From contig CATVQO010000105.1 of the NCBI GenBank assembly GCA_958346165.1, positions 1-5,680 on the forward strand: a DNA stretch of 5,680 nucleotides. The letters run 5' to 3'. How positions within the stretch are numbered: the stretch's first letter is position 1; every line of letters starts with the position of its first letter. Made by a program: the position numbers and the translations under genes. The notes beneath the pieces are model-generated. The model made no database searches. It saw nothing but the letters and a program-made list of their open reading frames with translations, and had not been told where the DNA came from. The stretch comes from an uncultured Collinsella sp. (lineage in GTDB: Bacteria; Actinomycetota; Coriobacteriia; Coriobacteriales; Coriobacteriaceae). Of the stretch, positions 1 to 5,281 are shown one piece after another.

Positions 1-41
1 ATTGAGAGGCAAGGCCCTGCGCCCGGCCCCTCGGTCCCCGC

Positions 42-1718
42 TTACGAGAGCGACGTTCTCAGCAACTCGTTGAAGAGCTTCGGGTTGCCCTTGCCGCGGC
101 TCGCCTTCATGCACTGGCCCACCAAAAAGCCGATGACCTTCTGGTTGCCGTCACGATACTGCTGCGCCTGATCGGCACAGTTTGCCAGCACCTCATCCAC
201 AATCGGCTGCAGCGCGCCGGCATCACTCACCTGACGCATGCCACGCTCGTCGACGATCTTGTTGGGGTCGTCGCCGGTCTGGGCCATGGCCTCAAAGACC
301 TCGTGCGCCTGGTTGGAGCTGATGGCATCGGTCGCTAGCAGCTTGGCAAGCGCCGCCACCTGAGCCGGCGCGATGCCGGACTCGGCCAGCGAGACGCCGG
401 CGCCCTTAAGGTAGGCGATCATCTCGTTGACCAGCAGGTTTGCGACCGTCTGGGCCTCCTTGCCGGCCATACCGGCAGCGGCGGCCTCAAAGAAGTCGGC
501 AAACTCGGGGTCGCCGGCGATCTGCTCGGCATCGGCCGCCTTAATGCCAAAGTCGGCCTCAAAGCGGGCGCGCTTGGCATCGGGTAGCTCGGGGATCTCG
601 CCACGGCAACGGTCGATAAACTCATCGTCCAGATCAAACGGCGCCAGATCGGGGTCGGGGAACAGGCGATAGTCGTCGGCCGTCTCCTTCACACGCATGA
701 CCACGGTGTGCTTGCGGCTGGGCTCCCAGTGACGGGTCTCCTGGTAGATAATGCCGCCCTCCTCGAGCACCTCGGCCTGGCGGCAAATCTCGTATGCAAG
801 TCCGTCATGCAGGCTCTTAAACGAGTTGAGGTTCTTGAGCTCGGTCTTGGTGCCCAGCTTGGTCTCGCCGCGGCGGCGCAGCGACACGTTGCCGTCGCAG
901 CGCATGGAACCCTTCTCCATGGAGCAGTCCGAAATGCCCAGCGTCACAAAGATGCGACGGAGCTTCTCCATAAACAGGCGCGCCTCCTCGGGCGTGCGCA
1001 GGTCGGGCTCGGTGACGAGCTCAATCAAAGGCGTGCCGCAGCGGTTGTAGTCGACGAGCGACTCGGCCGCGGCGGTAATGCGGCCCTCGGCACCGCCCAC
1101 GTGCACCATCTTGGCGGCGTCCTCCTCCATGTGGATGCGCAGAATGCGAATGGGCACCGTATAGGAACCGTCCTCGCGACGCTCGGGCATCTGCAGGTTG
1201 GACGCATCGTAGCTGGCCAGGTGACCGGCGCGCTGGTTACCCTCGCGCATGGTCGACGTCATAGACGTGGACAGGCCCTCGGCGTTGGCCGAAGCGCTCG
1301 CCAGGCTCTGGGCCTCGGCCTCGCCAAACGCGCAGTCGGGGCGCTCGGCGGCACCGCGACCGGTCACGTCCAGGTCCAGGTGACCGTACATGGCAAAGGC
1401 GACCGGACCCTGCGTAGTCTGGAAGTTCTTGGCCATATCGGGATAGAAGTAGTGCTTGCGGTAGAACATCGAGTGGCGCTGAATCTCGCAGTTGGTAGCG
1501 AGACCGGCCTTGACGATGCTCTCGATGGCGCGCTTGTTGGGCACCGGCAGGGCGCCGGGCAGGCCCAGGCATACCGGGCACACGTTGGCGTTGGGCTCGT
1601 CATCGTGGCTGAGCTTGCAGTTGCAGAACATCTTGGTATCGAGTGCGGTGAGCTCGGTATGGATCTCCAGGCCGATCACGGCCTCCCAATCCTGCAGGAC
1701 CTCGGAAAGCTCCTTCAT
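42..1718 (-). CDS. gatB: Asp/Glu-tRNA(Asn/Gln) amidotransferase subunit B
   Basis: GatB is the tRNA-binding and kinase/transamidase subunit of GatCAB. The complex phosphorylates the side chain of Glu on misacylated tRNA(Gln), or Asp on tRNA(Asn), and then amidates it in the cytoplasm. Visible family motifs are VIGLEIH (14-20), FCNC and CPVC (31-34, 47-50; a Cys cluster of the zinc-site type), FYPD (91-94), RIHMEEDAAKMVH (194-206), NRCGTPLIELVTEPD (225-239), MRCDGNVSLR (272-281), TELKNLNSF (292-300) and DYRLFPDPDL (349-358). A C-terminal YqeY-like tail runs from about 405 to 558 and ends with FLVGQ and KGNPK. The 558 aa length exceeds the roughly 475-500 usual for GatB; the excess lies at about 118-188. 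The start is set by AAGGGAGG (1728-1735) nine bases before the ATG. That ATG shares one base with the gatA stop, so the two are translationally coupled. It is the last gene of the operon in this window. Confidence 0.97.
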   Translation of the reverse strand: MKELSEVLQDWEAVIGLEIHTELTALDTKMFCNCKLSHDDEPNANVCPVCLGLPGALPVPNKRAIESIVKAGLATNCEIQRHSMFYRKHYFYPDMAKNFQTTQGPVAFAMYGHLDLDVTGRGAAERPDCAFGEAEAQSLASASANAEGLSTSMTSTMREGNQRAGHLASYDASNLQMPERREDGSYTVPIRILRIHMEEDAAKMVHVGGAEGRITAAAESLVDYNRCGTPLIELVTEPDLRTPEEARLFMEKLRRIFVTLGISDCSMEKGSMRCDGNVSLRRRGETKLGTKTELKNLNSFKSLHDGLAYEICRQAEVLEEGGIIYQETRHWEPSRKHTVVMRVKETADDYRLFPDPDLAPFDLDDEFIDRCRGEIPELPDAKRARFEADFGIKAADAEQIAGDPEFADFFEAAAAGMAGKEAQTVANLLVNEMIAYLKGAGVSLAESGIAPAQVAALAKLLATDAISSNQAHEVFEAMAQTGDDPNKIVDERGMRQVSDAGALQPIVDEVLANCADQAQQYRDGNQKVIGFLVGQCMKASRGKGNPKLFNELLRTSLS

Positions 1719-3232
1719 TACAGCTCGCCTCCCTTCCCGGCAAAATCGGGCGCGACGGAAAGCGCGGGCGCACCCGTAGCGCCATCGGCAAAGCCGCGCT
1801 CCAGGGCGCGGGCAAACATAAGCAGCTGACGGTCCTTAAAGGCCGGACCCACCAGCTGGGCAGAAACGGGCAGCTTGCTGTCCTCGCCCAGGCCCAGCGG
1901 CACCGAGATACCGCCGTTGCCGCAAATGTTGAGCGAGATGGTGTACAGGTCGGAGAGGTACATCTGCGTGGGGTCGCTGATCTCGCCAAACTTAAAGGCT
2001 GTGCGCGGCGAGGCGGGCATGAGGATGGTGTCCACCTTGGCATACGCGGCGTCGTAGTCCTGCGTGATGAGCGTGCGGGCCTTTTGCGCTGCGTAGTAGT
2101 ACTTGTCGTACACGCCCGAGCTCAGCAGGTAGGCGCCGAGCATCTGACGGCGTTTGGCCTCGGCGCCAAAGCCGTGGGCGCGCGACAGCGAGCTCTGGTC
2201 GGACAGGTTGGCGCAGCCCTCCTCCTGGTAGCCGTAGCGAATGCCGTCGAAGCGGGCCAGGTTGGAGAACGCCTCGGCCGGGCCGATGACGTAGTAGGCG
2301 GCGATGGCGGCGTCCAGGTGCGGCAGGTCGACCTCGACCAGCTCGGCACCCTGGTTCTGCAGCTCCTGGGCGGCGCGCTGAACAGCGGCCTTGACCTCGG
2401 GCGTCAGGCCCTCGGCCTCCATAAACGCGGGGATGATGCCTACGCGCTTGCCCTCGATGCTGTCGTTGAGATGCTCGGTAAAGTCGACGGCGCAGTCCTG
2501 GCTGGTGCAGTCGTACGGATCGTGGCCCGCACCGGTAAGCGCGTTCATGGCCAGCGCGACATCCTCGACCGTGCGGCCAAAGGGGCCCACCTGGTCGAGC
2601 GACGAGCCAAAGGCAACCACGCCGTAACGGCTCACGGCACCATACGTGGGCTTAAAGCCCACCACGCCGCACAGCGACGCCGGCTGGCGAATGGAGCCGC
2701 CGGTGTCCGAGCCCAGCGAGAGCGCGACCTCGCCCGCGGCGACGGCGGCAGCGGAACCGCCCGAAGAGCCGCCGGGCACGCGCTCGGTATCCCAGGGGTT
2801 GTTGGTGCGGTGGAACGCCGAGCTCTCGGTGGAGCTGCCAAAGGCAAACTCGTCCATGTTGGCCTTGCCCATGGGCAGGCAGCCAGCATCGAGCATGCGC
2901 TGGACGCAAGTAGCGGTGTAGACGCTCTGGTAGTTCTCGAGCATGCGGGAAGCACAGGTGGTGCGCGTGCCCACGAGGTTCATGTTGTCCTTGATGGCCA
3001 GCGGCACGCCCGCGAGCGGGGGCAGCGGCTTGCCTGCGGCACGGTCAGCATCCACGCGCGCAGCGGCCTCGAGCGCAAGCTCGGGCGCCACCTGCAGGAA
3101 TGCCTGGACCCCGCCCTCGCGCGCCTCGATGGCGGCAAGGGAGGCCTGGGCCACCTCGGTGGCGGTATAGTCGCCGGCGGCAACGCCTGCGGCGATCTGG
3201 GCGGCGGTAAGGGAATCGAAGCTCTGCGCCAT
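1718..3232 (-). CDS. gatA: Asp/Glu-tRNA(Asn/Gln) amidotransferase subunit A (glutaminase)
   Basis: GatA belongs to the amidase signature family. It hydrolyses glutamine and supplies ammonia, through a channel, to the GatB active site. The 504 aa length is normal. The Ser-cisSer-Lys triad can be placed by motif: Lys81 in AIKDNMN, Ser156 in the glycine/serine-rich GGSSGGSAAA stretch (154-163), and Ser180 in DTGGSIRQPAS (176-186). These positions agree with the spacing I recall for Staphylococcus GatA (79/154/178). The C-terminal ICGNGGISVPLG (436-447) is also typical. The start has AGGGGGAG (3241-3248) eight bases upstream, and its ATG overlaps the gatC stop by one base. The downstream gatB start overlaps this gene's stop in the same way, which favours equal synthesis of the three subunits. 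There is no truncation or missing catalytic residue. Confidence 0.98.
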   Translation of the reverse strand: MAQSFDSLTAAQIAAGVAAGDYTATEVAQASLAAIEAREGGVQAFLQVAPELALEAAARVDADRAAGKPLPPLAGVPLAIKDNMNLVGTRTTCASRMLENYQSVYTATCVQRMLDAGCLPMGKANMDEFAFGSSTESSAFHRTNNPWDTERVPGGSSGGSAAAVAAGEVALSLGSDTGGSIRQPASLCGVVGFKPTYGAVSRYGVVAFGSSLDQVGPFGRTVEDVALAMNALTGAGHDPYDCTSQDCAVDFTEHLNDSIEGKRVGIIPAFMEAEGLTPEVKAAVQRAAQELQNQGAELVEVDLPHLDAAIAAYYVIGPAEAFSNLARFDGIRYGYQEEGCANLSDQSSLSRAHGFGAEAKRRQMLGAYLLSSGVYDKYYYAAQKARTLITQDYDAAYAKVDTILMPASPRTAFKFGEISDPTQMYLSDLYTISLNICGNGGISVPLGLGEDSKLPVSAQLVGPAFKDRQLLMFARALERGFADGATGAPALSVAPDFAGKGGEL

Positions 3233-3543
3233 TACTCGCTCTCCCCCTCTCCCAAAATGGACGGCACGCGGAAGTAGCGGTCGCGCGCGCTGCCGGCGTT
3301 TTCGAGCGCAACGTCGAGCGGCAGGTCGCGCTCGGGCTCGCGCAGGTCATCGCCCATCACGTTGGACAGGCTTCCGATGGGATGGAACGTGGGCTCCACG
3401 TCGGGCAAGTCATATTGCAAGACGGGCTCGAGCATCTGGACGGCGTCGTTCAGGTAGGACGTCATCTGGGTGAGCTCGTCATCGGTCAGTGCGATCTTTG
3501 CGTACTCGGCGATGCCGCGCACGTCTTTCTCGCTGAGTGCCAT
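3232..3543 (-). CDS. gatC: Asp/Glu-tRNA(Asn/Gln) amidotransferase subunit C
   Basis: GatC is the small subunit that wraps around the GatA-GatB interface and stabilises the complex. With the start chosen here it is 103 aa. It shows the family pattern: N-terminal LSEKDVRGIAEYAKIALTD helix, DLPDVEPTFHP (45-55) and YFRVPSIL near the C-terminus. An in-frame ATG six codons upstream (3561) would add MRKGAP, but those bases contain the ribosome binding site AAGGGAG for the ATG at 3543, so the shorter form is preferred. It is the first gene of gatCAB, and its stop overlaps the gatA ATG by one base. The presence of GatCAB suggests that this organism makes Gln-tRNA and/or Asn-tRNA by the indirect route. 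Confidence 0.95.
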   Translation of the reverse strand: MALSEKDVRGIAEYAKIALTDDELTQMTSYLNDAVQMLEPVLQYDLPDVEPTFHPIGSLSNVMGDDLREPERDLPLDVALENAGSARDRYFRVPSILGEGESE

Positions 3544-3548
3544 AGGCG

Positions 3549-3555
3549 CTCCCTT
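3549..3555 (-). promoter_or_regulatory. Shine-Dalgarno that sets the gatC start
   Basis: Read on the minus strand this is AAGGGAG, five bases before the ATG at 3543. It lies inside the alternative N-terminal extension from 3561, which has no comparable site of its own, and so argues for the internal start. Confidence 0.75.
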
Positions 3556-3578
3556 CCGCATAACAGATAAACCGCTCT

Positions 3579-3584
3579 AGTATA
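3579..3584 (-). promoter_or_regulatory. Candidate -10 box of the gatCAB promoter
   Basis: The minus strand reads TATACT, a 5/6 match to TATAAT, about 35 bases upstream of the chosen gatC start. It would give a short leader starting near 3572. No good -35 hexamer is seen at 16-18 bp spacing, so the promoter is weak, activator-dependent, or not exactly here. Confidence 0.4.
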
Positions 3585-3677
3585 CAAGGCAACGCCGCTT
3601 GGAGCAGGCGCTTTACCTAAATGCAGCGAAAACGTAACGAGGGCGGCGGACTGGTAGGCGGCGGGCTGGCGATTCTG

Positions 3678-3748
3678 CAGCGAAACCGCACCGTCCACAG
3701 CGAAAACCGCGTCGCCCATAGCGAAAACCGTCGCGTCCACAACGAAAA
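3678..3748. repeat. Imperfect 21-base tandem repeat (about 3.5 units)
   Basis: Units begin at 3678 (20 bases), 3698 (21), 3719 (21) and 3740 (partial, running into the neighbouring inverted repeat). The plus-strand core is CAGCGAAAACCG followed by a variable GC-rich tail ending in CCA. A lone further core, CAGCGAAAACG, sits at 3624-3634. On the minus strand the core reads GGTTTTCGCTG. Function unknown. The last unit merges with the left arm of the inverted repeat, so the two may have spread together. Confidence 0.6.
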
Positions 3749-3810
3749 CCATCACAACATTCGATGTTTTTCGCCAAAATCGCGATTTTCATCGAATGTT
3801 GTGATGGTTT
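3746..3810. repeat. Perfect 21-bp inverted repeat with 23-base loop
   Basis: Arms 3746-3766 and 3790-3810 are exact reverse complements over 21 bases (left arm starts AAACCATCACAACATT). The 23-base loop contains a second palindrome, AAAATCGCGATTTT (3776-3789), abutting the right arm. Transcribed on the minus strand, the stem ends in GGTTTTCG, so it could stop the sortase transcript, although the T run is short. The size and perfection also fit a dispersed palindromic element of the REP or mini-transposon kind. Confidence 0.7.
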
Positions 3811-3820
3811 GGAAGTCCCG

Positions 3821-3855
3821 ACCACCACAAAGGTGCCTGTCCCCTTTGTGGTGGT
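3821..3855 (-). terminator. 13-bp hairpin just after the sortase stop
   Basis: Perfect arms 3821-3833 (ACCACCACAAAGG) and 3843-3855 enclose a nine-base loop. The hairpin starts about 14 bases past the sortase stop codon, where a terminator or mRNA-stabilising 3' structure is expected. On the minus strand it is followed by CGGGACTT, so there is no proper U tract; a REP-like element or a barrier to 3' exonuclease decay is as likely as intrinsic termination. Confidence 0.45.
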
Positions 3856-3868
3856 TCTGGAGAATGTC

Positions 3869-4807
3869 TTATGCCGAGGCCTTGGCCTTGCGGCGCTTGC
3901 GGGCCGCGTGGATCACGATGTCCAGCAGCAACAGCACAATGGCTACGACCACGATGAGCACGGCAAACTCGCGCTTGCCCCAGTGGCGGCCGGCCAGCGA
4001 CTTTTGCTTGTCGACGTCCTTCTTGCTGTACTTGGTGCGCACGCAATGCACCAGCAGGCGATGGTCGTTCACGCCGTAGGGCGTGCAGGTGACGAGCGTC
4101 ACCTTGTCGGCGCCCGGCTCGATGGTCAGCGACTCCATCTCCTCGGGCAGCACCACCTCGGAGTCCACCATCTTGTAGGCGAGCGTCTTGTTCATGGTGT
4201 GCAGCAGCACCAGGTCGCCGGGCTCCAGCGAGTGGATGTCGTCGAACATGCTCAGGTTGCGCATGCCCGAGTGAGCGGTCAGCACGCAATGCGTCGAGGT
4301 GCCGCCCACCGGCAGGCTCGTGCCCTCCAGGTGGCCGACGCCCGCCATAAGGACCTCTTCGCTCGTGCCGTGGTAGATGGGCATGCTCACGTCGATGGAG
4401 GGGATCTCGACCCAGCTCATCATGGGGTCGCGGTCAAAGATGAGCTGCTGGGCGTAGGGCTCGATCTGGTCGGCGGGAAGCTCGGTGGCCTCGCCCGCCA
4501 GCTGCTCGTTAAAGGAGCGCGCCTGGAGCAGGATGCGCTCTCGCTCCTCGGCAGACAGCGCGTCCACGGTGCTGGACACGGTGCTGATCTGGTTGAACAC
4601 GCCCGAGGCCTCGAGCCGGTCCAAGATCCACGGCCAGGTCATAAGACCCACGCCAATAAGGATGATGACGATGGTGATGAGCCGATCAGCCCAGCGCGGC
4701 AGTCGCTTGCGACGGCGCTTAGGCTTTGGTTGAGGTTTGGGCTGAGGGCTTGAGCCGCCGTTGTCCGCGGCGTTATTGCTCTTCATATGTTTGGCGCCCT
4801 GCACCAT
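3869..4807 (-). CDS. Class C (pilus-type) sortase, membrane-anchored
   Basis: This is a cysteine transpeptidase that joins sortase-signal proteins, typically pilin subunits, on the outer face of the membrane. Layout of the 312 aa: a basic, proline-rich cytoplasmic tail (21-38), membrane segment 1 (about 43-60), an extracellular helical linker (70-125), the sortase barrel (130-256) with WVEIPSIDVSMPIYHGTSEE and GVGHLEGTSLPVGG, membrane segment 2 (281-299) and a basic tail. Active-site residues are His179 (LTAHSG), Cys241 (LVTCTPYG) and Arg250 (NDHRLLV). The two membrane segments and the CTPYG context point to class C. The usual DP-aromatic lid anchor is not seen in the linker. The start at 4807 has AGAGGAG (4817-4823) nine bases upstream; the ATG at codon 8 lacks such a site. 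No pilin or other substrate gene lies in the window. Confidence 0.93.
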   Translation of the reverse strand: MVQGAKHMKSNNAADNGGSSPQPKPQPKPKRRRKRLPRWADRLITIVIILIGVGLMTWPWILDRLEASGVFNQISTVSSTVDALSAEERERILLQARSFNEQLAGEATELPADQIEPYAQQLIFDRDPMMSWVEIPSIDVSMPIYHGTSEEVLMAGVGHLEGTSLPVGGTSTHCVLTAHSGMRNLSMFDDIHSLEPGDLVLLHTMNKTLAYKMVDSEVVLPEEMESLTIEPGADKVTLVTCTPYGVNDHRLLVHCVRTKYSKKDVDKQKSLAGRHWGKREFAVLIVVVAIVLLLLDIVIHAARKRRKAKASA

Positions 4808-4845
4808 CGCCGGTCACTCCTCTACAACTCAGGTTGTCTAAACAA

Positions 4846-4851
4846 ATAATA
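4846..4851 (-). promoter_or_regulatory. Candidate -10 box of the sortase gene
   Basis: The minus strand reads TATTAT about 40 bases before the sortase ATG, in a local AT-rich patch within GC-rich DNA. No clear -35 is seen at normal spacing. A small dyad, ACAAC-TCAG-GTTGT (4824-4837), lies between this box and the ribosome binding site and would form a short leader hairpin or an operator half-site pair. Confidence 0.3.
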
Positions 4852-4928
4852 GCCGATTAGCGAGCTTCCACGCCGGACAACGCAGCCTAGCAGCATTGCG
4901 CAGTGCGAGTATGGGCCCGCATTTGAGT

Positions 4929-4964
4929 TTTCAAAATGTCCCGAATCGGCTGAGCGATTCGGGA
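4929..4964 (-). terminator. Leftward terminator of the copy A peptide mRNA
   Basis: Arms 4939-4948 (TCCCGAATCG) and 4955-4964 are perfect 10-bp complements around a six-base loop. On the minus strand the stem is followed by CATTTTGAAAAC, giving a short U run, as in an intrinsic terminator. It would end the peptide mRNA about 130 bases past its stop codon and insulate the downstream sortase gene. The same dyad abuts the rightward TACAAT box, so it could also be an operator. Confidence 0.55.
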
Positions 4965-4970
4965 TACAAT
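4965..4970 (+). promoter_or_regulatory. Candidate -10 box of antisense RNA, copy A
   Basis: TACAAT matches 5 of 6 bases of TATAAT and is retained in copy B (5445-5450), although the ten bases right after it have diverged at five positions. The place of the -35 is occupied by the hairpin dyad, and no TTGACA-like hexamer is seen, so an activator, an alternative sigma factor or a different start is possible. Confidence 0.35.
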
Positions 4971-4976
4971 GTCAAT

Positions 4977-5075
4977 AGAAAACGACGCACCCCGCGTAAG
5001 TGTACGAGAGCGCGGGCGGCCTAGTTTTCAGCTTTTGTTAAATGCCCGGGATCCGACCCCCGGGCATTCTTATTT
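4977..5075 (+). ncRNA. Predicted cis-antisense RNA, copy A (candidate antitoxin)
   Basis: This is a proposed RNA of about 100 nt running from the TACAAT box to the intrinsic terminator. It contains a CCCGCG/CGCGGG stem (4991-4996 with 5011-5016) and the terminator hairpin. It is fully complementary to the 3' UTR of the peptide mRNA and stops at the peptide's stop codon without reaching the ribosome binding site. That is the geometry of antitoxin RNAs that act on 3' overlaps (RatA, SR4). The 5' end is approximate; transcription is predicted, not shown. Confidence 0.45.
5041..5075 (+). terminator. Rightward intrinsic terminator, copy A
   Basis: Arms AATGCCCGGG (5041-5050) and its complement (5059-5068) form a perfect 10-bp GC-rich stem with an eight-base loop, followed by CTTATTT. 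The opposite strand has no T run after the stem, so the terminator works rightward. Its tail overlaps the peptide stop codon (5070-5072). Confidence 0.75.
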
Positions 5076-5219
5076 GCGCTTTCGACGCAAATGCCGTCCA
5101 CCGTCCGCACCGCACGTGCGCCTACGGACCTTAAACCGAACTTCATACGAGTCAAGAAACGCGATGACGAACGAGCCCACCGCCGCGAGGGCGGCGAGCG
5201 CGTTAAGGAATTTCAGCAT
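5070..5219 (-). CDS. Small membrane peptide, candidate type I toxin (copy A)
   Basis: This 49 aa peptide belongs to no family I recognise by name. It has a hydrophobic helix at about 4-22 (from FLNALAALAAVG to IAFL), then DSYEVRF and a strongly basic tail (about 11 Arg/Lys in the last 24 residues, ending RRKRK). One membrane span plus a charged tail resembles the Fst, TxpA/BsrG and holin-like toxins. The start is well supported: GGAGGT lies six bases before the ATG. Coding is supported by the second copy, where four of six substitutions are synonymous and the only indel is one codon. The stop codon lies at the tail of a right-pointing terminator, so an opposing transcript ends right at the gene's 3' end. 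An ordinary small membrane protein is the main alternative. Toxicity is inferred, not seen. Confidence 0.72.
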   Translation of the reverse strand: MLKFLNALAALAAVGSFVIAFLDSYEVRFKVRRRTCGADGGRHLRRKRK

Positions 5220-5225
5220 ATGGTG

Positions 5226-5231
5226 ACCTCC
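5226..5231 (-). promoter_or_regulatory. Shine-Dalgarno of the copy A peptide
   Basis: The minus strand reads GGAGGT, six bases before the ATG at 5219, an almost ideal site. It overlaps the palindrome GGTCACC and is followed by a CATATG start context. Its strength decides between the 49 aa peptide and a longer frame opening at 5414, which would run through this site. Confidence 0.75.
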
Positions 5232-5275
5232 GATCGAGTCGTCGGCCGCCCGCGCACGGGATGCGTCGCAAGGGT

Positions 5276-5281
5276 ATTTTA
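5276..5281 (-). promoter_or_regulatory. Candidate -10 box for the copy A peptide mRNA
   Basis: The minus strand reads TAAAAT (5/6 to TATAAT), predicting a start near 5269 and a leader of about 50 bases. An alternative, TACACT, lies at 5287-5292. Neither has a convincing -35. The leader would contain the GC-rich element at 5244-5255 that is complementary to the 3' UTR. Confidence 0.3.

Larger units (their letters stand above)
3544..3868. other. Non-coding interval between the sortase gene and gatC
   Basis: This 325-base interval has no credible gene. It separates two minus-strand genes, so it should hold the end of the sortase transcript and the start of the gatCAB transcript. From low to high coordinates it contains the candidate gatCAB -10 box, an imperfect 21-base tandem repeat, a 21-bp inverted repeat and a 13-bp hairpin. 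Because 21 is a multiple of three, the repeat gives open frames with seven-residue periodicity in several frames at once. I read these as side effects of the repeat rather than genes. Confidence 0.7.
4921..5219. repeat. Tandem module, copy A (complete)
   Basis: This is the first of two direct repeats. It aligns with 5401-5680 at an offset of 480 bases up to the peptide's stop region, then 483 after a three-base indel. Identity is high (a few scattered differences). Weaker similarity continues left to about 4873; for example GCCTAGCAGCATTG at 4885 matches GCCTGGCCGCATTG at 5369 at 12 of 14 bases. The module contains a hairpin, a TACAAT box, a GC-rich stem, a terminator and the small peptide gene. 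Confidence 0.9.

Noticed and set aside
1..41. Terminator after gatB
   Set aside because: The 41 bases past the stop are GC-rich but show no clear stem with a T run; the transcript may continue beyond the window.
708..1829. Long plus-strand open frame across gatB
   Set aside because: It is opposite gatB, has low-complexity composition and no recognisable domain; a GC-rich shadow of the real gene.
2084..3277. Long plus-strand open frame across gatA
   Set aside because: It is antisense to a fully recognisable gatA with intact catalytic residues; its length reflects codon bias in GC-rich DNA.
3486..3828. Minus-strand frames with seven-residue repeats (GFRCGRD-like and VFAMGDA-like)
   Set aside because: The periodicity is produced by the 21-base DNA repeat in all frames; the frames run through the palindrome and into gatC and lack good ribosome binding sites.
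3764..4753. Plus-strand open frame opposite the sortase gene
   Set aside because: It is antisense to a clear sortase, rich in His/Gly/Val as expected from reverse-strand reading, and has no family match.
4969..5226. Plus-strand 85 aa frame across copy A
   Set aside because: Its ATG becomes ATA in copy B and the frame runs through the terminator and antisense to the peptide; substitutions favour the minus-strand frame.
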